Shown here: piece after piece, positions 18,692 through 27,459 of the stretch
How the letters are laid out: each line of letters opens with the position of its first letter
Numbering within the stretch: position 1 is the stretch's first letter
NCBI GenBank assembly: GCA_905181875.1
Contig: CAJIZH010000001.1
Coordinates: 278,594 to 342,593, forward strand
DNA length: 64,000 nucleotides
Direction of reading: 5' to 3'
Source: Flavobacteriales bacterium UBA6770
GTDB taxonomy: Bacteria; Bacteroidota; Bacteroidia; Flavobacteriales_G; Salibacteraceae
Notes under the pieces: model-generated
Seen by the model: only the letters and a program-made list of their open reading frames with translations
What the model was told of the DNA's origin: nothing
Databases searched by the model: none
Program-made: the position numbers and the translations under genes

Positions 18692-20131
18692 TTAAGCCTT
18701 TGTGGCTTTCCGTTTTATTTTGATATTAAATGCCGCAAAAATGATGGACATTATAGGACTAAGATAATTGAAAAAGCAAAAAGGTAAGTAGGCAAAAGTC
18801 GCTACACCAAGCACCGCACTTTGAGTTGCCCCGCAGGTATTCCAAGGAATTAGTACAGAGGTAACCGTTCCGCTATCTTCCAATGTTCGGCTTAGGTTAA
18901 CGGGGGCTAATCCTTTCGCATCAAATGCGTCTTTATACATTCTTCCCGGAACCACAATTGCCAAATACTGATCACTTGCAGTTAAGTTGATAAACAAACA
19001 TGAGCCAACAGTAGTGGCAACCAAACCTCCTAACGATTTAACACCAGATATTAACCAACCTGCGATGCGCTCTAGTGCACCAATTGCTTCCATAGCACCA
19101 CCAAATACCATTGCACAGATAATGAGCCAAACGGTATTCAACATACCAGCCATTCCTCCCGAACTCAGCAGATCAGTTAAGGCTACATTTCCTGTTTCAA
19201 TACTAGTTTCAGATCCAGCTGCTGAAAGCAATACGTAATAACTATTTTGGAAGTAGTCTGGTTTGCCTCCAAGTCTTTCCAGTAATTCGGGTTGAAAGAT
19301 GACTGCACAGACTCCTGCGCTTAAAATTCCCACAAACAGAGCCGGAATAGGATCTACTTTTTTGATGATAAGAAACACTACTAATGCCGGAACTAAAAAG
19401 AGAAATGGAGTGATATTAAAATTTGAAACTAACGCAGTGTTCAATTCCTCTAGTCCAATTGCGCTAGACTCTGGAGTGTAATTAAGTCCGATAATAAAAA
19501 AGAGAATTAGATTGATAATGTAGGAAGGAACTGTAGTTAGGAACATGTAACGAATGTGGTCGAACAGTTGCGCGCCACTCACAGCAGCAGCGAGGTTGGT
19601 AGTATCACTCAACGGGCTCATTTTATCACCGAAATAAGCGCCAGTAATAATTGCTCCACCAACAACTGCTTCACTAAATCCAAGTGCTTTTCCAATGCCA
19701 AGTAAGGCAACTCCAATAGTAGCGATTGTACTCCATGAGCTTCCTGAAGCAACTGAAATAATAGCGCAAACAACAGATGCCGCTACTAAAAAGTAGGAGG
19801 GATGCGCTATTTGAAGTCCGTAATAAATCAAAGCTGGAATTACTCCAGATATTAGCCAAGTACCCGCCAAAGCGCCAATGAGCAATAGAATAATGATGGC
19901 TCCAAGGGTGGAATTAATTGCGTTTTTTATGTATTCTAAAATGGCATCAAAAGAGAGATTTTGACTAAAACCAATCAGTGTTGCAACTGCTGCGGCTAAC
20001 AAAAGCGCCAATTGATTTGAACCTCCTAAACTGTTGTCACCAAAGAAAAAAACATTGGCCGCAAGCAAAGGAATTAGCACGATTATAGGCAGGAAGGACT
20101 GGATTAAACTAATGGGTTTCTTTTGCTGCAT
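18692..20131 (-). CDS. nhaC: Na+/H+ antiporter NhaC family
   Basis: A 479-residue polytopic protein with about 11-12 hydrophobic segments. Characteristic stretches are SVASGSSWSTIATIGVALL, GAYFGDKMSPLSDTTNLAAA and PWNTCGATQSAVLGV, all diagnostic of the NhaC family. It is expected to exchange Na+ for H+ across the inner membrane, although some members move malate/lactate. The porin gene follows at 4 bp spacing. The upstream GT-C gene ends 18 bp before its start, so a longer transcript is likely. Confidence 0.9.
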   Translation of the reverse strand: MQQKKPISLIQSFLPIIVLIPLLAANVFFFGDNSLGGSNQLALLLAAAVATLIGFSQNLSFDAILEYIKNAINSTLGAIIILLLIGALAGTWLISGVIPALIYYGLQIAHPSYFLVAASVVCAIISVASGSSWSTIATIGVALLGIGKALGFSEAVVGGAIITGAYFGDKMSPLSDTTNLAAAVSGAQLFDHIRYMFLTTVPSYIINLILFFIIGLNYTPESSAIGLEELNTALVSNFNITPFLFLVPALVVFLIIKKVDPIPALFVGILSAGVCAVIFQPELLERLGGKPDYFQNSYYVLLSAAGSETSIETGNVALTDLLSSGGMAGMLNTVWLIICAMVFGGAMEAIGALERIAGWLISGVKSLGGLVATTVGSCLFINLTASDQYLAIVVPGRMYKDAFDAKGLAPVNLSRTLEDSGTVTSVLIPWNTCGATQSAVLGVATFAYLPFCFFNYLSPIMSIIFAAFNIKIKRKATKA

Positions 20132-20149
20132 AATGGCTTCAAATATAGT

Positions 20150-21457
20150 TTAATGAGTTGCAACAGCTTGTTTCTTCCTGCTTCTAAAAAAGTCGATTAA
20201 TCCCCATGTAATCACGACCACATACTCTAAGGCAATTATAAAACTACTCTCTTCATAAGGCAGCGTTCTGTAGGTGAAATAGGTAAGCCCTATGAGGTAG
20301 CTCCAAACTAAAATATACTTTAATTCTTGAAAAATATTTAAGGCCAATAACGTCACCAAGTACCAAGGATGCACAACCGCTGAAAAGAAGTAATATAAGG
20401 AATGTACCCAAAAACTGCGTTGCATTAGGTTTTCGAAATTCGAGTTCTTGAAAGCTAAGCGCAATACTGCAAATGCAGGGACAAGTGCTAAAACAAAGGC
20501 AATCCATTTTTTGCTTTCATCGCCTGAAATATCGATTAAAATACTGTAAACGAAAGAGTTAAATATGAAACTTTGAAAGTATAAATCAATGCTATTGAGC
20601 ATGTTTAATGCCAATTCAAGATTCATGAAGGGAATGAATAACAGAGCAGAAACAATTCCAACAATGCTGATATATTTGGTGGTTTTTATAAAGCCAAGAA
20701 AGGGCAGTACTAGTGGCAAGTATAGCAAAGGAATAAGCTTTGTGCAAACGCCAAATGCCATAAAAACTGCCGATACTGCCCAACGTTCTGTTTTGAGATA
20801 ATAGAAAGCCATGATCAGAAAAGTGGCCATCAGTCCTTCGAAATGAAGGTTTCCTGTTACTTCAATAATCACCAAAGGATTCAAGAAATACAAAGCAACC
20901 AAAGCTCTATTTTTGTTCAGATGTTTCAGCAGCTTAACTGCATACTGAAACAATAAAACTTCGCCAGCAATCAGGATTATTTTGATGACAAATTGTGCTT
21001 TAAAAAAACCAAGAGGAGCAATTAGAGCGGCAATTCCAAAGATGAATTGATTGATAGGCGGATAGATGGCAAAGTATTGTTTGGAATTCAGTTTTGGATA
21101 CAGCTCATCAAGGCCAATAAGATTTCCTTGGTTTTCATTGAAGTATTGCGGTATGTGTTGAAAAGGGTTTTCTCCTTGAACCCACAGTCTCCCATCCCAC
21201 AAAAAACGGTAAATATCATCGCTTAATGATGGAGTCGAAAAAAGGAATATTACTCGAGCAATCATACCAATCACAAAAATGGATTGAATACTTAAATCGT
21301 TTCGAACTAAATAGAAGTATCCAACAAAAAGGGCGGAGTAAACCGCTAGAAAAGAGGTGAATTCCATTCTTGGAATAGCCAAGGCTATCAAGGAATACCC
21401 AATTATTAGTAGGCCAATTTGTACGATAGACTTTGTTTGGAATAGTTCTTTTACCAC
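20150..21457 (-). CDS. GT-C fold polyprenol-phosphate mannosyltransferase-like protein
   Basis: A 435-residue integral membrane protein with around 11 helices. The first periplasmic loop carries SLSDDIYRFLWDGRLW with the paired acidic residues D80/D81 used by GT-C glycosyltransferases, followed by GENPF. This resembles the MptB/GT87-like mannosyltransferases acting on lipid-linked sugars at the periplasmic face. The acceptor is unknown. It sits upstream of nhaC and the porin on the minus strand. Confidence 0.8.
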   Translation of the reverse strand: MVKELFQTKSIVQIGLLIIGYSLIALAIPRMEFTSFLAVYSALFVGYFYLVRNDLSIQSIFVIGMIARVIFLFSTPSLSDDIYRFLWDGRLWVQGENPFQHIPQYFNENQGNLIGLDELYPKLNSKQYFAIYPPINQFIFGIAALIAPLGFFKAQFVIKIILIAGEVLLFQYAVKLLKHLNKNRALVALYFLNPLVIIEVTGNLHFEGLMATFLIMAFYYLKTERWAVSAVFMAFGVCTKLIPLLYLPLVLPFLGFIKTTKYISIVGIVSALLFIPFMNLELALNMLNSIDLYFQSFIFNSFVYSILIDISGDESKKWIAFVLALVPAFAVLRLAFKNSNFENLMQRSFWVHSLYYFFSAVVHPWYLVTLLALNIFQELKYILVWSYLIGLTYFTYRTLPYEESSFIIALEYVVVITWGLIDFFRSRKKQAVATH

Positions 21458-21613
21458 GTTACAAACGTAACCCTTAGGATTGTTCGAAAAATGAAAGGGA
21501 AATTACTTTTCGTTGTTTTGCTTTTATGCTCGTGCCGCAGAGCTTTCTATAAATTATGGCAGTGTCAGTTCGATTATTTTTGCGGATCTGGTGGAACAAG
21601 AATGTATCGAGAA

Positions 21614-21910
21614 CTACTTAACCTTTACCACCTCTTCAACACTCCAAGCCTCGGGCTTTTTAGAAAAAAGTGCTTTAGTAGCAGGCCAAACAATTCCGAA
21701 GGTATTGGAATTACGGTAATTATTGAGTTCTTCTTGGCTATCCCACCAACTGTAGGTCATGAAGATATTGGTATTGGTTATGTCGCGAAGCAAGGAGAGT
21801 TTATTGCAACCTGGTTGACTAACAATCTCTGACTTGTAATTTTCGAATAAAGCTTGAAAATCCTTCACCGCTTCCGGTTTGAAGGTCATTTTCACGATAC
21901 GTATAATCAT
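21614..21910 (-). CDS. Antibiotic biosynthesis monooxygenase (ABM)-like protein
   Basis: A 98-residue ferredoxin-like single-domain protein. MIIRIVKMTFKPEAV, the central SQPGCNKLSLLRD and MTYSWWDSQEELNNYRNS match the ABM/DUF family of small dimeric proteins that act as cofactor-free oxygenases or haem-binding proteins. Its start overlaps the stop of the SAM hydrolase gene by 4 bp (ATGA), so translation is probably coupled. The substrate is unknown. Confidence 0.85.
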   Translation of the reverse strand: MIIRIVKMTFKPEAVKDFQALFENYKSEIVSQPGCNKLSLLRDITNTNIFMTYSWWDSQEELNNYRNSNTFGIVWPATKALFSKKPEAWSVEEVVKVK

Positions 21911-22722
21911 TGTAAGGAAAATTCTACGCGGACAACGTCGTTTACTTTAAGCCCCATAAGATTTGAGGAATGACCAAGGTTCATAGCGATTTCTAGATAT
22001 CCCGAAGAATTGAATAATGCCAATCGCTCGCCTTCTTTGGTGGAGTGGTAGTTGTCACTCAATCGTCGAATGTTGTACCCTCGTAGTTTGGTAGAAATTG
22101 TAAAGTCTCGGCCGCTACTCATTTGGTTAAAATACGATTCGGTGATGTTGGTGATTGCGTTTCCAAATGCATCTACGTAAATCACTTCGCCGCGAATATT
22201 TTCACCCTCAGATCTTGCCTGAACAATATCGCCTTGATTCAAAGAATCTCTTGAAGATCCTAAGACTTCTAAAGTTCCACCGCGCGCTATGTGAGCAGCA
22301 GCTTTTGCAAATACATCTTTGGTGGGAAAGGATTCTTTAGCAGTATCTTTTTGAACCGAAAGTGTGAAGACTTTATCGGGAGCAAAATCTAGCAAATAGC
22401 TAAAAATACCATTGTCTGCACCTATGAAATAGTGACCGTCGTATTCAAGCGCAACGTGATCTACTGCTTCTAAATTTTTCTCTCTTTCTTTAATCGCAAC
22501 ACGAGTATGCGTCATCACGCCAATAATGTGAATACTGCCTTTAGGGAAATGTCGATAAGCGTTTTTGAGTACAAAGGCTGCTTCTAGAATGTTATACTTA
22601 CTAATACCGTGGCTAATGTCTTCGATTTTGATTTCGGGAAACAAAGAATATAAGGTGCCTTTTACGGCAGCTGCGTAGTAGTCTTTGTATCCAAAATCAG
22701 TAGTTAGTGTAACGATTGCCAT
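21907..22722 (-). CDS. S-adenosyl-L-methionine hydrolase (adenosine-forming), DUF62
   Basis: A 271-residue cytosolic protein of the SAM hydroxide adenosyltransferase/fluorinase family. The N-terminal TLTTDFGYKDYY carries the conserved Asp, with HISHGISKYN-like DISHGISKYNILEAAFVL and the central GADNGIFSYLL. The C-terminal domain has DAFGNAITNI. The family converts SAM to adenosine and methionine. It lacks the insertion loop typical of fluorinases as far as I can see. It overlaps the ABM-like gene downstream. Confidence 0.9.
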   Translation of the reverse strand: MAIVTLTTDFGYKDYYAAAVKGTLYSLFPEIKIEDISHGISKYNILEAAFVLKNAYRHFPKGSIHIIGVMTHTRVAIKEREKNLEAVDHVALEYDGHYFIGADNGIFSYLLDFAPDKVFTLSVQKDTAKESFPTKDVFAKAAAHIARGGTLEVLGSSRDSLNQGDIVQARSEGENIRGEVIYVDAFGNAITNITESYFNQMSSGRDFTISTKLRGYNIRRLSDNYHSTKEGERLALFNSSGYLEIAMNLGHSSNLMGLKVNDVVRVEFSLQ

Positions 22723-22754
22723 GAGTAAAAACTAGTAAATGCCTTAAGTTTAAA

Positions 22755-22762
22755 TATCTTTG
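22755..22762 (+). promoter_or_regulatory. Candidate -7 promoter element upstream of phoH
   Basis: TATCTTTG fits TAnnTTTG, in the divergent gap between the SAM hydrolase and phoH, 102 bp before the phoH start. No clear TTG lies 17 bp upstream, so this is a weak call. Confidence 0.3.
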
Positions 22763-22864
22763 CTAAGTTGCAAAAATAAACAAATGCTTCGCCATATATT
22801 GTCCTTTTAAAGGCTTTGATTTATGGTTGAAGTAAATTACGTAAAATACATATAATCAGGATAT

Positions 22865-23833
22865 TTGCAAGAAAGAGTAATTGAATTCGAGGCTGTTAAT
22901 CCAGTAGAAATATTTGGAACAGAAAACAGCAATATAGATTTACTAAAATCGTATTTTCCTAAGCTGAGAATAATTGCTCGGGGTAATACAATCAAGATAA
23001 TGGGTAGCGATGTAGAAATGGATCGGCTGGAATTAATTGTGCACAGTATGTACAAGTTTTACCAGAAGTACAATCAACTGCATCCCAAAGATATTGAAGC
23101 AATGATTGCCGAAGACGGCGGCCAAAAACCCGATGAATTTGACAATGCAGTAATTTTGCATGGCGTTCATGGTGAGCAGATAAAAGCACGTACTCCAAAC
23201 CAATTGGAAATGGTGAAACAAATCGCTACCAATGATATGATGTTTGCGCTAGGACCTGCCGGAACCGGAAAGACCTATACTGCCGTTGCTTTGGCCGTAA
23301 GAGCTTTAAAAGATCGAGAAGTAAAAAAGATAATTCTAACTAGACCTGCAGTGGAAGCTGGAGAGAATTTAGGTTTTCTTCCAGGAGACTTAAAAGAAAA
23401 GTTAGATCCTTATTTACAACCCCTTTACGATGCACTAAGAGACATGGTTCCTTCGGAAAAGCTTGCTGAATATGTAGATAAGGGAATCATACAAATTGCG
23501 CCACTTGCTTTTATGCGTGGACGTACATTAGATAAAGCTTTTGTGATACTTGACGAAGCTCAAAATGCTACTGAAAGTCAGTTGAAAATGTTCCTTACGC
23601 GGATGGGAAAGTCAGCTAAGTTTATCATTACAGGTGACCGTACTCAAATTGATTTACCGCCCAAACAAAAGAGCGGATTGATCCAAGCTGTTGTGTATTT
23701 GGAAGGAGTAGAAGGCATTGCATTTATTCACATGAAAGGAACGGATGTATTGCGGCATCGACTGGTGCGAAAAATTATCGATCGCTACCAAAAATTTGAA
23801 GAAGATCCTTCGGATAAGTCAACTAAAAAGTAA
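22865..23833 (+). CDS. PhoH family ATPase
   Basis: A 322-residue cytosolic P-loop ATPase. A KH-like N-terminal region (about 1-110) is followed by the PhoH domain with Walker A GPAGTGKT (about residue 132) and Walker B VILDEAQN. GDRTQIDLPP and LRHRLVRKIIDRY follow near the end. PhoH proteins are linked to RNA metabolism. The start must be TTG at 22865: an in-frame TAA lies 12 bp upstream at 22853, and no ATG occurs before residue 46, well inside the conserved N-terminal region. Confidence 0.93.
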   Translation: MQERVIEFEAVNPVEIFGTENSNIDLLKSYFPKLRIIARGNTIKIMGSDVEMDRLELIVHSMYKFYQKYNQLHPKDIEAMIAEDGGQKPDEFDNAVILHGVHGEQIKARTPNQLEMVKQIATNDMMFALGPAGTGKTYTAVALAVRALKDREVKKIILTRPAVEAGENLGFLPGDLKEKLDPYLQPLYDALRDMVPSEKLAEYVDKGIIQIAPLAFMRGRTLDKAFVILDEAQNATESQLKMFLTRMGKSAKFIITGDRTQIDLPPKQKSGLIQAVVYLEGVEGIAFIHMKGTDVLRHRLVRKIIDRYQKFEEDPSDKSTKK

Positions 23834-23878
23834 ATGGAAACGGTTAGAATAATTCAGAGTAATTTGGAATAGTAGAGT

Positions 23879-23951
23879 GTTATGCTGAATTTATTTCAGT
23901 ATTTCAAACGAGTAGTTCAATAGTGAGATTCTGAAATAAATTCAGAATGAC
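23879..23951. repeat. REP-like imperfect inverted repeat (family A, copy 1)
   Basis: Two 27-nt arms (23879-23905 and 23925-23951) are inverted copies differing at about four positions, separated by 19 bp. Their core reads TTCTGAATTTATTTCAGAATC. The same ATTCTGAA...TTCAGAAT ends recur at 55725. It lies between phoH and purC and could form a large mRNA hairpin. Confidence 0.8.
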
Positions 23952-24013
23952 TAATAAATAATGAGAACAAGAAGCTCCACAATATTTTACAACAACACAT
24001 AAAACAAAACACA

Positions 24014-24961
24014 ATGAGTAACACACTCGGAACAACCAATTTCAAATTTCCTGGCCAGCTCAATCATTATAAAGGTAAGGTGCGGGAAGTGTATACCTTG
24101 GAGAATAATTTGGTAGTGATGATAGCCAGCGACCGTATTTCGGCTTTCGATTACATTTTGCCAAAAGGCATTCCTTACAAGGGTCAGGTGCTAAATCAGA
24201 TTGCAGAATTGATGTTGGATGCTACTTCTGATATTGTTCCGAATTGGAAAATGGGTACTCCAGACCCAAGTGTTACCCTAGGTAAAACCTGCAAGGTATT
24301 CCCAATTGAAATGGTGATACGTGGTTATTTGGCTGGGCATGCTTGGCGCGAATACAAAGCCGGAAAACGCATGTTGTGCGGAGTTGCAATGCCGGAAGGC
24401 ATGCAAGAAAACGATAAATTTCCTGAGCCGATACTTACTCCAGCGACCAAAGCAGAGGAAGGACATGATGAGGATATTACTCGTGAAGAGATAATCAAAC
24501 AAGGCATTATTTCAGAAGCCAATTTTTTGATGTTGGAAGATTACACCCGCAAACTGTTCCAGCGTGGAACCGAGCTAGCCGAAGACCGAGGATTGATTTT
24601 GGTGGATACCAAGTACGAGTTTGGACGCGCTGCTAATGACGAGATATTGTTGATTGACGAGATTCATACTCCCGATTCTAGCCGCTATTTTTATGCAGAA
24701 GGTTATGCCGAGAGACAAGCCAAAGGCGAAAAGCAAAAGCAGCTCTCTAAAGAATTTGTTCGTGAATGGCTCATGGAGAACGGTTTTCAAGGCCTTGAAG
24801 GGCAAACTATGCCACATATGACCGACGAGTTTGTAACGCTGGTTTCTGAGCGTTATATTGAGTTATTCGAGAACATTACGGGTAAGGCTTTTGTAAAAGC
24901 AGATATTTCTAAGATTGAGAATAGGGTTGAGGGGAATGTTTTGGATTGGTTGGAAATGTAG
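24014..24961 (+). CDS. purC: Phosphoribosylaminoimidazolesuccinocarboxamide synthase (SAICAR synthase)
   Basis: A 315-residue purine-biosynthesis enzyme that ligates aspartate to CAIR using ATP. Visible motifs are [35 protein letters not shown], the substrate-binding [16 protein letters not shown] and [11 protein letters not shown] with [13 protein letters not shown]. Length fits the longer SAICAR synthase type found in Bacteroidota and yeast. The gene stands alone after a REP-like element, with no operon partner. Confidence 0.96.
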   Translation: MSNTLGTTNFKFPGQLNHYKGKVREVYTLENNLVVMIASDRISAFDYILPKGIPYKGQVLNQIAELMLDATSDIVPNWKMGTPDPSVTLGKTCKVFPIEMVIRGYLAGHAWREYKAGKRMLCGVAMPEGMQENDKFPEPILTPATKAEEGHDEDITREEIIKQGIISEANFLMLEDYTRKLFQRGTELAEDRGLILVDTKYEFGRAANDEILLIDEIHTPDSSRYFYAEGYAERQAKGEKQKQLSKEFVREWLMENGFQGLEGQTMPHMTDEFVTLVSERYIELFENITGKAFVKADISKIENRVEGNVLDWLEM

Positions 24962-25083
24962 TTTGAATTATTTCGATACTAACGCCATGCAATCCCTCAA
25001 GAGCTGGGAAACATTAGTGTGTGTTGGGAAGGATAACCCTCTCTGAAGCATGTTTCTAATGCTTCAATTGCTTATGGGGTATG

Positions 25084-25508
25084 TTATGAAGGAGTTAATA
25101 TTTGAGAAAGTGGCAGCGCTAATATGACTATTCTAATGGTCTAGCTAATTGTGCGTATCCAATGTGTCAATATTAGTTTATCGGTTAATTGGACACTAGT
25201 ATTTTTCAATAGTTTTAAATGAATAGGTACTTGAATAAAAGCAGTGCTTAATGCTATCACCCTCATTAGACCAACATTTGGTGAATGATATAAATTGGGT
25301 TTGTGATAAATTAAACAGAGCCCAGTTGCAAGTTCGATCATTATTGAGGGAGCAGTTATAAAACCTGTTCGATAGTTTTTCCTTTCATAATTTGAAAAAT
25401 CTCTAGTTTTATTTGATGAAAAAGTGGGTAACGTACAATTTGAACAAACTAGTACACTCTAGCCATAAAATAGCTAGATAATAAGGGAATAATAGAGATA
25501 GTATTCAT
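25084..25508 (-). pseudogene. Decayed small integral membrane protein gene
   Basis: Starting from ATG at 25508, the conceptual protein reads YFMARVY-stop-FVQIVRYPLF, frameshifts near 25390-25400 to NYRTGFITAPSIMIELATG, and continues to IQVPIHLKL and THWIRTIS-stop-TIRIVILALPL, ending at TAA 25084. This matches a recognisable family of ~140-residue membrane proteins with W-FVQ-V-YPLF, IQ-P-H and NWIRT-WT motifs. Both in-frame TAG codons fall exactly where the family has Trp, so TGG to TAG changes are inferred. One frameshift plus two nonsense codons make function unlikely. Confidence 0.65.
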
Positions 25509-25566
25509 AAGAGCTTTGAACCGTTTAATTGGATGATTCCTGTTATTTTATTTTTAAACGATATGC

Positions 25567-26223
25567 CTAAATACTTATTGGTTGATGGTCTAATACTAAG
25601 GCGGTTTTGTTTTTGTTGATTACAATAAGGCAAGACCAGATGACCCACCAAGCGTCCATTCCAAAGGTGATTTTCTGAAGAAACGGAAGGTAGTAGAATC
25701 CAATTTTTGTCTCAAAAATAAAGAAGACGATTATACTCAGTGTATAGCATAAGTACACTAGTTTTTTTAGTCCTTTTATTTTGTAATTTCTAAGTTCTAT
25801 AAAAAATGGGATAAGAGTAATTGTACCTAGGATGCCTGTGATAGTTACTATTAGATCATGATACTCGGTATACATGAAAATGAACACCGACATAGTAGCT
25901 ATTCCGAAAAAGGCAATCAACATCGTATTGCGATTTTTTACATGAAATATTTTAGGAAGGACGTAGAAGAAGGAGATCATGGTGAAGCTCAGAATCAAGT
26001 GTGAAATGATCGCCATGAATCTAGCGTTATTTATACTTCCACTGTGCGCAGTAGGATGCATGACATCACACAAAAAATTATGAGAAAAACTATAACCAAT
26101 CGCATTTGGATAATTTATGGAACCTCCTGGATAATATGAGGCAGCAAAGATGAATACTAAGACGTACAATCCTAAGCCCACTATTGGGAAATAGGGTAGG
26201 TATTTTGCTTCAAACTTTTTCAT
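25567..26223 (-). CDS. Multi-pass membrane protein of unknown function
   Basis: A 218-residue protein with about six or seven hydrophobic segments. The first loop contains GGSINYPNAIGYSFSHNFLCDVMHP, and a His/Asp/Glu pair YHD lies in a later loop. The overall layout, helix-loop-helix with an early conserved loop containing SHNFLCD, recalls DUF998-like membrane proteins, but I cannot name the family with confidence. The gene is intact and lies between a decayed gene and a long non-coding stretch. Confidence 0.65.
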   Translation of the reverse strand: MKKFEAKYLPYFPIVGLGLYVLVFIFAASYYPGGSINYPNAIGYSFSHNFLCDVMHPTAHSGSINNARFMAIISHLILSFTMISFFYVLPKIFHVKNRNTMLIAFFGIATMSVFIFMYTEYHDLIVTITGILGTITLIPFFIELRNYKIKGLKKLVYLCYTLSIIVFFIFETKIGFYYLPFLQKITFGMDAWWVIWSCLIVINKNKTALVLDHQPISI

Positions 26224-27403
26224 TTATTTTGATTAGACATAATAAGACGCATTTGGTTTTAAAAATGTGCAAGTTATTATTGTTATTCACCAATCAACTC
26301 GAAATTAGGTAACATTATATCTAAAAATTAACTGTAGCATATATTTTTCATTACAAACCTAAATTTAGACTGACGCCTTATTTTATTTTTTAATTCACGC
26401 TAATATAATTTGCATTAGTTGGAGTTAAAATGGTGTCATTGGTAATGAGTTTTATGTATAAAGGACTTTTATTTTTTGTTAATCAGCTTTCCTTTTATGG
26501 AATAGAGGTAAAGTCTTTTGAATCTGAACTCATCTCAATATTCCCAATGACTATTCAAAAGTCCATTTTCTTTAATTGCGATTCCTTTTATATTTACATT
26601 GCTGCAAGAATAAACACACAATTTCCGCTTTATTTCATCTTTCGTTATTTACTGATTGTATTCGCCTTATAATTTCTGGGAATAGTTTTGTTTTTTATTA
26701 TGGCCATATTCTCAAGCGTGTATTTTATTGCAGTGTAAACATTTATAATACCACCAGTTCTTGAAAGCTCTGAAAATCTCATTTTATCTCTGTTTTTACT
26801 GGCCAAGTTTCAATTTAAAACTTTTTTAGTTTTTTTTGAGTTTATAAGAGCTTTGCATTAAAACGATAATTAATTCTTGTGGAGTAAGTTCAAGGTCGCG
26901 GGTTAGAATAAGGTCAGTAATTCCCATTAAATTGCGCCACTATATTTGTTCCGTCTGTCGGGTTGTAAGTATCTCCAATGCCTAAAGACTACTTTTTGAT
27001 ATTGAGTGATCAACTCGATGAAGAATACTCTATTGAAAGTGCTGTCTAAATTCAAATCAATGGTATTGATATTGAGATCAATAATTTTTAAGGCTGAATT
27101 ATGTGCAGTTGATTTATAGGATCAGTTGATTTTGCTATGGCTAGGTTTTGAGGGAATAGTGAATCTTTTTTCAGAGTTTTTTTCATTAATTCATAATTTA
27201 AATATTGATAAGTCACTTGTGTAATCTGTAATAGAAACCTAAATTATGAACCTTAAAACAGCTTTAACCATGATTTGGATATCCAACAAACTCAGAATCA
27301 TTTAGTAACTATCCTAGATTTAAATTTTCCACATTCGATATTTTTAAGTGCTAAATATTTGCGGCCTTTTCAAGCAAATTCCGTATGTCTAGAATCGTAA
27401 AAT
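26224..27403. other. 1.2-kb stretch without a recognisable gene
   Basis: This AT-rich region has only short frames with no family resemblance. On the minus strand around 26930-27110 there is a stretch that reads like decayed coding DNA (FFIELITQYQKVVFRHWRYL) bounded by stops. Another short frame of 45 codons begins at 26782. Neither supports a gene call; gene remnants are the likeliest content. Confidence 0.5.
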
Positions 27404-27441
27404 AAAAAGCCCTTTAAGGTTTCTCCTAAAGGGCTTTTTAT
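27404..27441 (-). terminator. Bidirectional rho-independent terminator
   Basis: AAAAAGCCCTTTA / TAAAGGGCTTTTT forms a 13-bp stem with a 10-base loop and an A-run and T-run on either side. It lies 19 bp beyond the stop of the YHYH gene, closing the copper-type locus. Confidence 0.9.
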
Positions 27442-27459
27442 TTATATCATGGCAGACTA

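Noticed and set aside
21491..21832. A plus-strand frame starting with a signal-like peptide opposite the ABM-like gene
   Set aside because: It is antisense to a well-supported ABM-like gene, and no homologue pattern is evident.
26430..26764. Two short plus-strand frames rich in hydrophobic codons in the 26-27 kb gap
   Set aside because: Their composition follows AT-rich DNA and no family, signal or neighbour supports them.
27360..27403. A possible small RNA starting near TAAATATTTG upstream of the 27404 terminator
   Set aside because: The putative -7 element does not fit TAnnTTTG exactly, and the terminator is better explained by the convergent YHYH gene.
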